Below, one piece after another: positions 29,254-37,882 of a DNA stretch of 58,558 nt; position 1 is the stretch's first letter, and each line of letters starts with the position of its first letter. The position numbers were made by a program, and so were the translations under genes. The notes below the pieces were generated by a model. The model had not been told where the DNA came from and ran no database searches. It saw nothing but the letters and a program-made list of their open reading frames with translations. The stretch is taken from the NCBI GenBank assembly GCA_937967645.1, contig CALBTT010000201.1, positions 1-58,558 of the forward strand. The letters are read 5' to 3'. The DNA is from an uncultured Zoogloea sp. (lineage in GTDB: Bacteria > Pseudomonadota > Gammaproteobacteria > Burkholderiales > Rhodocyclaceae).

Positions 29254-29275
29254 AAGAAATTGATATTCATCATAC
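29254..29275 (-). promoter_or_regulatory. Weak Fur-box-like site upstream of TonB receptor
   Basis: The minus strand reads GTATGATGAATATCAATTTC in this AT-rich stretch, which partly resembles the repeated GATAAT hexamers of a Fur box. It lies within 40 bases of the receptor start. Iron control would be normal for this family, but the match is loose. Confidence 0.25.
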
Positions 29276-29342
29276 TTCCGGTGTCCGCATCACGCCCATA
29301 CGCGGTTTGACGTAGGCAAAGCACCGCTAGCGCCTGCGGAAT

Positions 29343-29378
29343 CCGGCTACCTGGATCGCGCGTGATCCGGGTAGCCGG
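29343..29378. terminator. Strong hairpin between kinase 3' end and TonB promoter
   Basis: CCGGCTACC-T-GGATC (29343-29357) pairs with GATCC-G-GGTAGCCGG (29364-29378) around a six-base loop, giving a 15-pair stem with one G-U or mismatch pair. It lies 9 bases beyond the end of the minus-strand hemerythrin kinase gene and probably ends its transcript. There is no T run, so it is not a canonical intrinsic terminator. Confidence 0.5.
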
Positions 29379-29387
29379 GCGAGGCGC

Positions 29388-32300
29388 TCACTCGCGCTGG
29401 AGGTATTCCAGCAGCTTGGCGTAGAGCACCTCAGGGACGACGGGCTTGGTGATGAAGTCATTCATGCCCGCATCAATGCAGCGCTGGCGATCCTCGGCAA
29501 AAGCGTTGGCCGTCATGGCCAGGATAGGGACATGGCGGTAGACGTCCAGGCTGCGGATGCGGCGGGTCGCCTCCAGACCGTCCATCACGGGCATCTGCAT
29601 GTCCATCAGGACCAGGTCGAACACGGACTGCCGGGCGAGGGCCAGCGCCGTCGCGCCGTCCTCGGCGGTGGTGATGTCGAGGCCCACATCGCTCAGGAAC
29701 AGTGTGGCGACCTCCCGGTTGACCGCCTCGTCCTCGACGAGCAGCAGGCGCTTGCCGGCATGCGCCTCCTTCAGGCGAATGTCAGCCTGCTCCCCTGGCA
29801 GGCCAGCCGCATCCGGTACGCCATGCAGCTGTTTCAAGGTCACGGTGAACCAGAAGACGCTGCCACGGCCGGAGCGGCTCTCCGCCCCCGTCGTGCCCCC
29901 CATCAGCTCGGCCAGCTTCTTGGTGATGGCCAGGCCCAGGCCGGTGCCGCCATAGCGGCGGGTGGTGCTGTTGTCGGCCTGCTCGAAGGCCGAGAACAGC
30001 CGCTCCATCGCTTCTGGCGCAATGCCGATGCCGCTGTCCTCCACTTCGAAGCGCAGCGTCAGGTGCGAGCCCGTATCGGCCTCGGGCCGGACACGCAGGA
30101 TCACATGCCCTTTGTCGGTGAACTTGATCGCATTGCTCACATAGTTGAGCAGGGCCTGCTGGATCCGCGTGGCGTCGCCGGACACCCGCTGCGTCAAGGG
30201 CGGGCAGTCCACCACCAGGCTCAGGCCCTTGGCCCTGGCCCGCTCGAGCAGCATCGAGGCCACATTCCGGCAGATCGACTCAACCCGCACCGGAGCCTCT
30301 TCAAGGACGAACTTGCCAGCCTCGATCTTCGACAGATCGAGCACGGCGTCGATGATCTCCAGAAGATGGCGGCTGGCCCCATCGATCTTGTCCAGACGCT
30401 GCTCCTGCTCCACCTCCAGCCCACTGCGGCGCATCAGGTAAGTCATGCCGGCGACGGCATTGAGCGGCGTACGGATCTCATGACTCATGTTGGCCAGGAA
30501 GGCGCTCTTGGCCACGTTGGCCGCTTCGGCGGCCTCCTTGGCCACCGAGAGCTCGGCGGTGCGCTCGGCCACCAGGGCCTCCAGCTGGTTGCGATGGCGC
30601 TCCAGCTCCCTCTCCGCGAGGCGGATCGCGGTGACATCCTCCTGGATCAGGACCACCTCCCCCACGCATCCGTCCGAAAGCCTGGATGGATAAATGACCG
30701 TCCGCACCAGGAAAGTGTCGCCACCGGCCGCCCCCGGCGGCATGTCCTGGCGGTCGTACTCGAGCGTGATGACCGAGCTGCCTTCCCCTGCAAACGCCCG
30801 GCGCACCAGGCGCGTGACGCCAAGCTTTTCAAGCAGGGGGTCGTCGAGCACGGAGCGGGCAGCCAGGGCCGCGCCGGACACGCCCCACAGGGCCTCCCAG
30901 GCCTTATTGACACGGAGGGTGCGACCATCCAGGCCGACGATCTGGATCGCCAGCGGCGACTCATCGATCAGGGTGCGGAAGCGGATCTCCGAGTCCTGCA
31001 GGCTCATTTCCATGCGCTTGCGCTCGCTGATGTCGGTGTGGATGCCAGTCATGCGCAAGGGGCGGCCGGCCGCATCACGGTTGACGATCTTCCCGACGGA
31101 CTCGATCCAGACCCAGCCCTCCCTGGCATGGCGGCGCCGGTACGCCATGCTCTCCGGGCCGCCGCTTTTCAGGCAGGCCTCGAAGCGCTGCCGGACCTGC
31201 GCCACATCATCCGGATGGATGCTGGCAAACCAGCCCGCCATGTCTGTCGAGAACGTGCCGGGCTCGGCGCCGATCATCGAGGGATAGTTCTCGCTCACCG
31301 CCACCTTGCCGGTGGCCAGGTCCAGGTCAAACCACCCCTGATTGGACGCAGCCAGCGCCAGGCGGGTGTGCTCCTCGCTGGCCCTCAGCGCCTCAAGCGC
31401 CTGGACCCGCTCGGTCACGTCCTCGAAAACGGTGGCGAAGCGCTTCGCCTCAGTCGAGAACACGGAGATCGAAAAGTACTTGCCCAGGGGTTCGAAGAAG
31501 GGCTGGAAGCGGACCCCCGGCCCCCCGAGCGCCACCTCCGCATAGACCTCCAGGAAGGGCACCCGCCCGAAGACCTCGCTGGCCAGCCGGCCGACGACCT
31601 TGTCCCGGCTCAAAGAGAGGATGGCCTCGAAGGCCGAATTGACGTCGATGATCCGGTAATCGACCGGCTGCCCCCTGTCGTCGAACACCAGTTCATGGAG
31701 CCCCACCCCCTCGGTCATCGACGAATACAGTGAGTGGAACTTGATCTCGCTGTTGCGGATCGACTCCACCGCCTGCTTGCGCTCGGTGATGTCATCGTAG
31801 ATACCCAGCACGCCGATGATCTCGCCATCGCGGCCACGTAACGGGACCTTGGACGAGCGCAACCAGATCGCCTCACCGGTCGGCGTGGTCTGCGGCTCCT
31901 CGTAGTTCAGCTTCGGCTGGCCAGACTCGATCACCGCCCGGTCGTCCTTGCGGTAGCGCTCGGCCTCGGCGACCCAGGCCATCTGCGAATCGTCCCTGCC
32001 GATCAGCTCGGCGGGGTCGGTCAAGCCAGCATCCTGTGCGAAGGCCGGATTGCAGCCCAGGTAGCGGGACTCCCGATCCTTCCAGAAGACCCGGATGGGC
32101 GCCGTGTCGATGATGGTCTTGAGCAGGCTCTGCGAAGCCTCGAGGGACGCCTTGGCCTCGACCAGCGCCTCCTTGTCGCGGCGGTGCTCGGCCAGCTCGC
32201 GCATCAGCTTGAGCGTATTGGTGGACAGGCTGGCATAGATCGACAGGATGATGTCGATCAGGGCCCGCGTCGTCCCCCCCATCTCGAGCTTCGCTTGCTG

Positions 32301-32741
32301 CTTGGCCTCCTCCAGGGACAGGCCGGCCTGCATCGCCTTCACCGCGTAGGCCATGAAGCGGTCCGACTCCAGGATGTGGGATGCCAGCCAGCGCGCCAAA
32401 AACCCAAGCAGTTCTTCGGCCAGCACCTCGTCCGGCATCTCCCGGAGTGCCGCCCGCATGCGCCCCACTTCACTCACGAAGGCATCGTGGCTGGCCCGGT
32501 GTGCAAGCTCCAGCGGATCGCCCTGGAAGGATGCCTCCCAGACCCCGCCCTCGCAGTCGAAGTGATACACCGCGTAGTCGGCCAGTTCATCCAGCAGGCT
32601 GTCCAGCTGCAGCCCGCCGGCGCCGAACGCAATCCGCGCCGCCAGGGTGTTCAGCAGCTCGACAAGCTTGCGATGCTGCTCATCGACAAGATCGAGCCCC
32701 GTGTTGAAATTGTCGTTCCACGGAAAGATTGCGATGTCCAT
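29388..32741 (-). CDS. Hemerythrin-PAS hybrid histidine kinase
   Basis: A 1117-residue soluble sensor kinase. The N-terminal ~135 residues are a hemerythrin domain with the full ligand set visible: H23 (DEQHRKL), H60, E64 (YHFDCE), H81, H85, H122 and D127 (SHILESD). Four PAS domains follow (about 275-725), then HisKA with H754 (MSHEIRTPLNAVAG), HATPase (VEDSGIGIAPEAME, GGTGLGLAITKKL) and a receiver with D1047 (LVLMDMQMPVMDG). No membrane segment is seen, so it should sense oxygen or redox state in the cytoplasm. ATG 32741 begins the hemerythrin domain. It is divergent from a HD-GYP gene. Confidence 0.93.
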   Translation of the reverse strand: MDIAIFPWNDNFNTGLDLVDEQHRKLVELLNTLAARIAFGAGGLQLDSLLDELADYAVYHFDCEGGVWEASFQGDPLELAHRASHDAFVSEVGRMRAALREMPDEVLAEELLGFLARWLASHILESDRFMAYAVKAMQAGLSLEEAKQQAKLEMGGTTRALIDIILSIYASLSTNTLKLMRELAEHRRDKEALVEAKASLEASQSLLKTIIDTAPIRVFWKDRESRYLGCNPAFAQDAGLTDPAELIGRDDSQMAWVAEAERYRKDDRAVIESGQPKLNYEEPQTTPTGEAIWLRSSKVPLRGRDGEIIGVLGIYDDITERKQAVESIRNSEIKFHSLYSSMTEGVGLHELVFDDRGQPVDYRIIDVNSAFEAILSLSRDKVVGRLASEVFGRVPFLEVYAEVALGGPGVRFQPFFEPLGKYFSISVFSTEAKRFATVFEDVTERVQALEALRASEEHTRLALAASNQGWFDLDLATGKVAVSENYPSMIGAEPGTFSTDMAGWFASIHPDDVAQVRQRFEACLKSGGPESMAYRRRHAREGWVWIESVGKIVNRDAAGRPLRMTGIHTDISERKRMEMSLQDSEIRFRTLIDESPLAIQIVGLDGRTLRVNKAWEALWGVSGAALAARSVLDDPLLEKLGVTRLVRRAFAGEGSSVITLEYDRQDMPPGAAGGDTFLVRTVIYPSRLSDGCVGEVVLIQEDVTAIRLAERELERHRNQLEALVAERTAELSVAKEAAEAANVAKSAFLANMSHEIRTPLNAVAGMTYLMRRSGLEVEQEQRLDKIDGASRHLLEIIDAVLDLSKIEAGKFVLEEAPVRVESICRNVASMLLERARAKGLSLVVDCPPLTQRVSGDATRIQQALLNYVSNAIKFTDKGHVILRVRPEADTGSHLTLRFEVEDSGIGIAPEAMERLFSAFEQADNSTTRRYGGTGLGLAITKKLAELMGGTTGAESRSGRGSVFWFTVTLKQLHGVPDAAGLPGEQADIRLKEAHAGKRLLLVEDEAVNREVATLFLSDVGLDITTAEDGATALALARQSVFDLVLMDMQMPVMDGLEATRRIRSLDVYRHVPILAMTANAFAEDRQRCIDAGMNDFITKPVVPEVLYAKLLEYLQRE

Positions 32742-32939
32742 CTTGATCCAGCTGCGCCCCGAGTGACGCGAGCCCCCACTCCATCCATATGACTGCCGGG
32801 GATCCGGCTCTCCCTGCGTCCCCACCCCCACGGCCGCGCTCTTCTTGATCAGACCAACGGCTGCCGCGCCGCACCATGATACGCGGACACACTTCGCATC
32901 CGCCCGGAAACAATTCCGCAAGACACTGTAAACTACCGC

Positions 32940-32960
32940 CTGCCCGCAACGCGCGGGCAG
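32940..32960. repeat. Hairpin in kinase/HD-GYP divergent promoter
   Basis: CTGCCCGC-AACGC-GCGGGCAG is a perfect 8-bp inverted repeat 49 bases upstream of the HD-GYP start and about 200 bases upstream of the kinase start. It could be a regulator site or a leader hairpin in the HD-GYP transcript. No protein can be assigned to it. Confidence 0.4.
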
Positions 32961-33009
32961 CAACACATCGACCCACGCCCCCGGTCGAGAATCCGAAACA
33001 TCGACGCTT

Positions 33010-34251
33010 ATGAAAATATCGCTCCAGCGAACCATCGCCGCACTGACCGGTGCGCTCGACTTCGTCGGGATCGACGAAGTCCATCACGGGAAACGCGTCG
33101 CCCTGCTTGCCTTCTCCATCGCCAATGAGCTGGCATGGGAAAAAAGCCGCTGCCTGGACATGCTCTATGCCGGCATGCTCCACGATTGCGGCGTGGCGAG
33201 AACCGAAGAGCACCGCCACCTCACAGACACCCTGGAATGGGAAGGCGCCCAGGCCCACTGCGAACGCGGCGAGACCTACCTGCTGGCCTGCCCGCCGCTG
33301 CAGCGCTTTGCCACCGCCACCCGCTGGCACCACACCCGCTGGGAAGACCTGGCCGAGCAGCACCTCTCGGCCGCCGAGCGGCTGGAAACCAACCTGATCT
33401 TCCTGGCCGACCGGCTGGACGTGCTGCTGACCCCCTACATCACCGCCGATGGCCTGAAGAACGAGATCCTCTGGGAATACCCCGCCATCGTCGATCGACT
33501 GGCCGGCATGTCGGGCTGCCAGTTCAGCCCGGAGCTGATCGATGCCCTGCACCGGGCCGCCAGCCGCGAAGACTTCTGGCTGCAATGCGACCCGACCTAT
33601 GTGCATGAGGTGGTCGACGAGCACCTCATGCACGAAGCACCGATCGAGCTGAGCAGCAAGGACGCCCTGGCCATCGCCGGCCTGTTCGCCCGCACCGTGG
33701 ACTCCAAGAGCGTCTACACGCTGGAGCACTCCACCCGGGTAGCCCAGCTCACCCGCTACCTGGCCCAGGTCCGCGGAGTCAGCGGCGTCGAACTCGACCT
33801 GCTCGAAATCGCCGCCCTGCTGCACGACATCGGCAAGCTGCGCGTCCCCGAGGAGATCATCGACAAGCCGGGCAAGATCAGCATCCAGGAACGGGCCATC
33901 GTGCGGCGTCACAGCTACGACACCGGGCGCATCCTGAAAAAGGTCTTCCCCAACCTGCCGCTGGCCGAGTGGGCCAGCATGCACCACGAAGACCTGATCG
34001 GCACCGGCTACCCGAGCCAGCTCCACGCCAAGGACATCCCCTGGCAGGCCCGCCTGATCGCCGTGGCCGACATCTTCCAGGCCCTGTCCCAGGACCGCCC
34101 CTACCGGCCCCGCCTGGAGAGCAGCGCAGTCATGGCGCATCTGGACGAACTGCAGGCCGAAGGCCGCCTCGATAGCGAGCTGGTCGAGCTGCTGCGCCGG
34201 CACCTGGACTGCTGCTACCGGCTGGCCGTGCACGGGGAACTGCCCGCCTGA
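33010..34251 (+). CDS. Tandem HD / HD-GYP c-di-GMP phosphodiesterase
   Basis: A 413-residue protein with two HD-type domains. The first (about 20-180) has H25-H26 and the metal motif H58-D59 in MLHDCGVA, then RWHHTRWE. The second is a canonical HD-GYP domain (about 220-400) with H272-D273 (LLHDIGKLRVP), RRHSYDTG, H325-H326 and G333-Y334-P335. HD-GYP domains hydrolyse c-di-GMP. There is no receiver domain, so control by the divergent hemerythrin kinase would have to be indirect or transcriptional. No signal peptide. Confidence 0.9.
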   Translation: MKISLQRTIAALTGALDFVGIDEVHHGKRVALLAFSIANELAWEKSRCLDMLYAGMLHDCGVARTEEHRHLTDTLEWEGAQAHCERGETYLLACPPLQRFATATRWHHTRWEDLAEQHLSAAERLETNLIFLADRLDVLLTPYITADGLKNEILWEYPAIVDRLAGMSGCQFSPELIDALHRAASREDFWLQCDPTYVHEVVDEHLMHEAPIELSSKDALAIAGLFARTVDSKSVYTLEHSTRVAQLTRYLAQVRGVSGVELDLLEIAALLHDIGKLRVPEEIIDKPGKISIQERAIVRRHSYDTGRILKKVFPNLPLAEWASMHHEDLIGTGYPSQLHAKDIPWQARLIAVADIFQALSQDRPYRPRLESSAVMAHLDELQAEGRLDSELVELLRRHLDCCYRLAVHGELPA

Positions 34252-34288
34252 ACCGGCAGGCCGCCCCGCTCCGGCAAGGCGTCGCGGG

Positions 34289-36226
34289 CTAGACCTCCCC
34301 GCTGTGAATGCGGCGGTACAGGGTGGCGCGGCTGATCCCCAGGCGCTGCGCCGCCAGCCGGACGTTGCCACCGCAGTCGTCGAGGGCCCGCCGCATGGCC
34401 TCGCGCTCGAGCTTGGCCAGCCCTCCGGCCTGCATATCGCCGGGGCTGGGCGTGAAGCCCTCCGAGGGCGTCGGCGCCAGCACGGACCGGGGCAGGTGCC
34501 CGGACTCGATCCACGGGCCCGCCGGCGCCATCGCATGGGCATAGGTGATGGCGTTGCGTAACTCCCGGACGTTGCCCGGCCAGGGATGGGCCGCCAGCCG
34601 CGCCAGGGCCTCCGGGGCGAATTCACGCGTACCGTCCGACACACTGCCCAGGATCGAGCAGGCCAGCGCCTTCAGGTGTGGCCGCAGGCGCAGGGGCGGC
34701 AGGCTCAACACGAAGGCGTTGATCCGGTAATACAGGTCACGCCGGAAGCGCCCCTCCCGGACTGCCTGCTCGATGTCCTGATGCGTGGCGCAGACGAGCT
34801 GGAAATCCACCCGCTGCGTGGTGCTGCCACCCAGGCGGCTGACCTCCTTGCTTTCCAGGACGCGCAGCAAGCGGGCCTGCAGGTGCAACGGCATGTCGCC
34901 GATCTCGTCGAGGAACAGGGTGCCACCGCTGGCCTGCTCGATCCGGCCCGCCGCACCGCCACGCCGGGCGCCAGTGAAGGCGCCCTCCTCGTAACCGAAG
35001 AGCTCGCTCTCGATCAGGCTCTCGGGGATCGCCGCGCAGTTGATCGCCACGAAAGCCCCGCCACAGCCCGGGCTGCGCGCGTGCAAGGCCCGCGCCATCA
35101 CATCCTTGCCGGTACCGGTCTCGCCCAGCACGAGCACCGGCAGCCCGCTGTGCAGGGCCTTGAGCCCGATCTCCAGCTCTTCGTTGATGCGCGCATCACC
35201 AAAGTCGGGGATGGCGTTATCGGGCGCCACCGCCGCCTTGAGCCGTGCGGCACGGCCCGACCCCGCCACGGCCAGGGCGGGTGCGGGCGCGGCAAGGCCG
35301 GGCCCCTGCCGCTCCCGCGCCCACAGCGAGGCATACATGCAGATGCCCGAACGCAACTGCACCGGGATCGTACCCCGCGCGCCCTGCAGCAGGCTCAGCA
35401 TGGTGCCGAAGCGCCCCTCGAAGAGGTCCTCGTACTGCAACCCCACCTGGTAGGTCTCCACGCCCATGAAGCGCCGCATGGCCTCGTTGGTGGCCAGGAT
35501 CTCGCCGTCGTCGCCGAAGGCCAGGATCAGGTCGGCCGACGACTCGGTGGAGTGCGGCTGCCAGGCCAGCGTGACGATGGCCCGGGCCGGCACCCGCCGG
35601 AACAATTCGTACTCGATGGCCTGGGCGCAGCGGGTGACCAGGGACAGGGCGCCGAAGTCGGCATGGGGCGAGCCGCGGGTGATGTCCACGGTGCCGATGA
35701 GCCCGCCCCGCGGATCGACGATGGGCGCCGCGGCGCAGTGGAAGAGCCGGTTGGCGCTGAAGAAGTGCTCCGGCCCGAAGACCCGCACCGGACGCCGCTC
35801 CTTCAGGGCACACGCCATCGCCGAGGTGCCGATGGCGCCTTCCGACAGATCCACGCCGGGACGGATGGCCTGCCGGATCTCCGGGTGCTGCTGCGCCAGC
35901 GCTCCGCCTGCCGAGATCGCGTAGCCGCGGCTGTCGGTGAGGAGCACCGCATAGCCAGCCCCCGCGATGGCCTTCTCCAGGTCGGCGACCGGCCCGGTTC
36001 CCGCGTCCAGCAGCATCTGGCTGCGCTGCACGAGCTCGCTGAGCCGCGAGCGCCCCACCTGCTCGAACTCGATGGTTTCAGTCTCGCTGCGGGCCGCGGC
36101 AATGCAGCGCGACCAGGACCGGTAAATGGCCGGGTCGATCAGGCTGCCGTCTTCACGACCGTCGTCAAAATAGGCACGGCGCGCGGCGACGATGCGCTCC
36201 ATGGATGCGGGGGCAAGCAAGCCCAT
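34289..36226 (-). CDS. AcoR-like sigma-54-dependent transcriptional activator
   Basis: A 645-residue activator: an N-terminal GAF-type sensor (about 75-215), a PAS-like region (about 230-300), an AAA+ domain with Walker A GETGTGKD (368-375) and the sigma-54 contact loop GAFTGA (415-420), and a C-terminal Fis-type helix-turn-helix (RLAAQRLGISRATLYRRI). AcoR relatives switch on alcohol, aldehyde or acetoin oxidation operons. It is encoded just behind such an operon, which has a sigma-54-like promoter. ATG 36226 follows AGAGGAGACACCGC. It is separated from the aldehyde dehydrogenase by an intrinsic terminator. Confidence 0.93.
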   Translation of the reverse strand: MGLLAPASMERIVAARRAYFDDGREDGSLIDPAIYRSWSRCIAAARSETETIEFEQVGRSRLSELVQRSQMLLDAGTGPVADLEKAIAGAGYAVLLTDSRGYAISAGGALAQQHPEIRQAIRPGVDLSEGAIGTSAMACALKERRPVRVFGPEHFFSANRLFHCAAAPIVDPRGGLIGTVDITRGSPHADFGALSLVTRCAQAIEYELFRRVPARAIVTLAWQPHSTESSADLILAFGDDGEILATNEAMRRFMGVETYQVGLQYEDLFEGRFGTMLSLLQGARGTIPVQLRSGICMYASLWARERQGPGLAAPAPALAVAGSGRAARLKAAVAPDNAIPDFGDARINEELEIGLKALHSGLPVLVLGETGTGKDVMARALHARSPGCGGAFVAINCAAIPESLIESELFGYEEGAFTGARRGGAAGRIEQASGGTLFLDEIGDMPLHLQARLLRVLESKEVSRLGGSTTQRVDFQLVCATHQDIEQAVREGRFRRDLYYRINAFVLSLPPLRLRPHLKALACSILGSVSDGTREFAPEALARLAAHPWPGNVRELRNAITYAHAMAPAGPWIESGHLPRSVLAPTPSEGFTPSPGDMQAGGLAKLEREAMRRALDDCGGNVRLAAQRLGISRATLYRRIHSGEV

Positions 36227-36330
36227 GCGGTGTCTCCTCTGTGGTGCCGATCTCGTCGGTTTTTTGCCAATAATACGTGAAAATCACGAGATTCCAGGAG
36301 GCGGGCGCTGCGCCCCTGCGCCGCCGGTGC

Positions 36331-36362
36331 ACAAAAAAATGGGCTACCTCACGGTAGCCCAA
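36331..36362 (-). terminator. Rho-independent terminator of the alcohol/aldehyde operon
   Basis: On the minus strand GGGCTACC-GTGA-GGTAGCCC (36360-36341) is a perfect 8-bp stem with a 4-base loop, followed directly by ATTTTTTT. It lies about 47 bases after the aldehyde dehydrogenase stop, in the direction of transcription, and before the regulator gene. Confidence 0.9.
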
Positions 36363-36407
36363 AGGGACTGCACGGGGAGGCCCGTGCCGGAGAGAACGCT
36401 TCAGCCG

Positions 36408-37871
36408 TCAGAACGGATACTGGATCCCCTTGTGGGTGACGCTGACCCACTGGAGCTGAGTGAATTCCTCGAAGTTGGCGGGGCCGCCGAAACGCCCGCC
36501 GTTGCCGGACGCACCCATGCCGCCGAAGGGAATGTGGAATTCGTTGTTCACCGTCTGGTCGTTGATATGCACCATGCCCGCCCGCAGCCGGGCGGCCAGC
36601 GCCGTGGCGCGGCCCATGTCGCGGCCATGCACGGCAGCCGCCAGGCCGTAGGGCGAACGGTTGACCAGGGCGATGGCCTCCTCCTCCGTGTCGAACACCG
36701 TCACCGGCGCCACCGGCCCGAAGATCTCCTCGCTGAAGGCCGGCATGTCCGGCGTCACATCGGCCAGCACGGTGGCCTCGAAGAACTGCCCGCGGCGTCG
36801 GCCGCCGGCGACGATGCGGGCGCCCATGGCCACCGAGCGCTGCACGATGTCCTCCACCCGCTCGGCCTGGCGCAGGTTGATCAAGGGCCCGAGGTGCACC
36901 GGCTCGGTGGCCGGATTGCCCACCGCCAGCCGTGAGGCCCGCTCGGCGAGCAGACCGACGTAGCGCTCGGCCACGCCGCGCTGCACCAGGTGCCGCCCGG
37001 CCTGCATGCAGATCTGCCCCTGGTGCAGGAAGGCGCCCCAGGCCGCGCAGGACGAGGCCACCTCGAGGTCGGCGTCATCCAGCACGACCAACGGATTGTT
37101 GCCCCCCAGCTCCAGCGCCACCTTCTTGAGCATGCGCCCGCACACCTCGCCGATGCTGCGCCCGACCTGGGTCGAGCCGGTGAAGGAGATCATCTTCACG
37201 TCGGGGTGGGCCACCAGGTCAGCGCCGGTCTGCGGGCCGCCGGGCAGCACGTGGAAGACGCCACGGGGCAGGCCCGCCGCCTCGAACACCTCGGCCAGCA
37301 GCAGGCCGCCGCAGACGGCGCTCTGCAGATCGGGCTTGAGGATCACCGCATTGCCCATGGCCAGGGCCGGCAGCACCGAGCGCATGGACAGCAGGATCGG
37401 GAAGTTCCACGGCGCGATCACCCCCACCACGCCGATGGGCAGGCGCTGGCAATAGTTCAGGCGGCCGGGCATGGTCGATGGGTACACCTCGCCGACGGGC
37501 TGCATGGGCATGGCCGCGGCCATCTGCGCCTGCTCATAGACCGCCTGGATCTCCCACTCGGCCTTGGCCGGAATGGAGCCGCATTCGCGGATGTTCCAGT
37601 GGTTGAATTCGGCGGCCCGCTCGCGGATCAGGGCCGCCACCTTGCGCAGCACCTCGGCGCGGCGGTCGAAGGACCAGGCGGCCCACTCGACCTGGGCCTG
37701 GCGGGCGATCTCCACCGACGCAGCCACATCGGCCGTGTCGGCGGTGGCCAGCATGGCCAGGGTGTCTCCGGTGGCCGCCTCGCGGGCCGGCACGCTCTCG
37801 CCGTGGCCGGCCAGCCACTCACCGGTGAACAGCCGGTTGTCCCAGTTACGTCCGGTCGTCGCAGTCATCAT
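36408..37871 (-). CDS. NAD(P)-dependent aldehyde dehydrogenase (benzaldehyde-dehydrogenase-like)
   Basis: A 487-residue aldehyde dehydrogenase with a Rossmann region (IAPWNFPILLSMRSVLPALAMGNAVILKP), FTGSTQVGRSIGE, the general-base Glu in LELGGNNPLVV, catalytic C288 (GQICMQAGR) and a C-terminal HIPFGGMGASGNGGRFGG. The latter parts look like XylC-type benzaldehyde dehydrogenases, so an aromatic aldehyde is a fair guess. It follows the GMC dehydrogenase gene by 11 bases and would oxidise its aldehyde product to the acid. Good ribosome site (CAGGAGAACGA). Confidence 0.92.
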   Translation of the reverse strand: MMTATTGRNWDNRLFTGEWLAGHGESVPAREAATGDTLAMLATADTADVAASVEIARQAQVEWAAWSFDRRAEVLRKVAALIRERAAEFNHWNIRECGSIPAKAEWEIQAVYEQAQMAAAMPMQPVGEVYPSTMPGRLNYCQRLPIGVVGVIAPWNFPILLSMRSVLPALAMGNAVILKPDLQSAVCGGLLLAEVFEAAGLPRGVFHVLPGGPQTGADLVAHPDVKMISFTGSTQVGRSIGEVCGRMLKKVALELGGNNPLVVLDDADLEVASSCAAWGAFLHQGQICMQAGRHLVQRGVAERYVGLLAERASRLAVGNPATEPVHLGPLINLRQAERVEDIVQRSVAMGARIVAGGRRRGQFFEATVLADVTPDMPAFSEEIFGPVAPVTVFDTEEEAIALVNRSPYGLAAAVHGRDMGRATALAARLRAGMVHINDQTVNNEFHIPFGGMGASGNGGRFGGPANFEEFTQLQWVSVTHKGIQYPF

Positions 37872-37882
37872 TCGTTCTCCTG

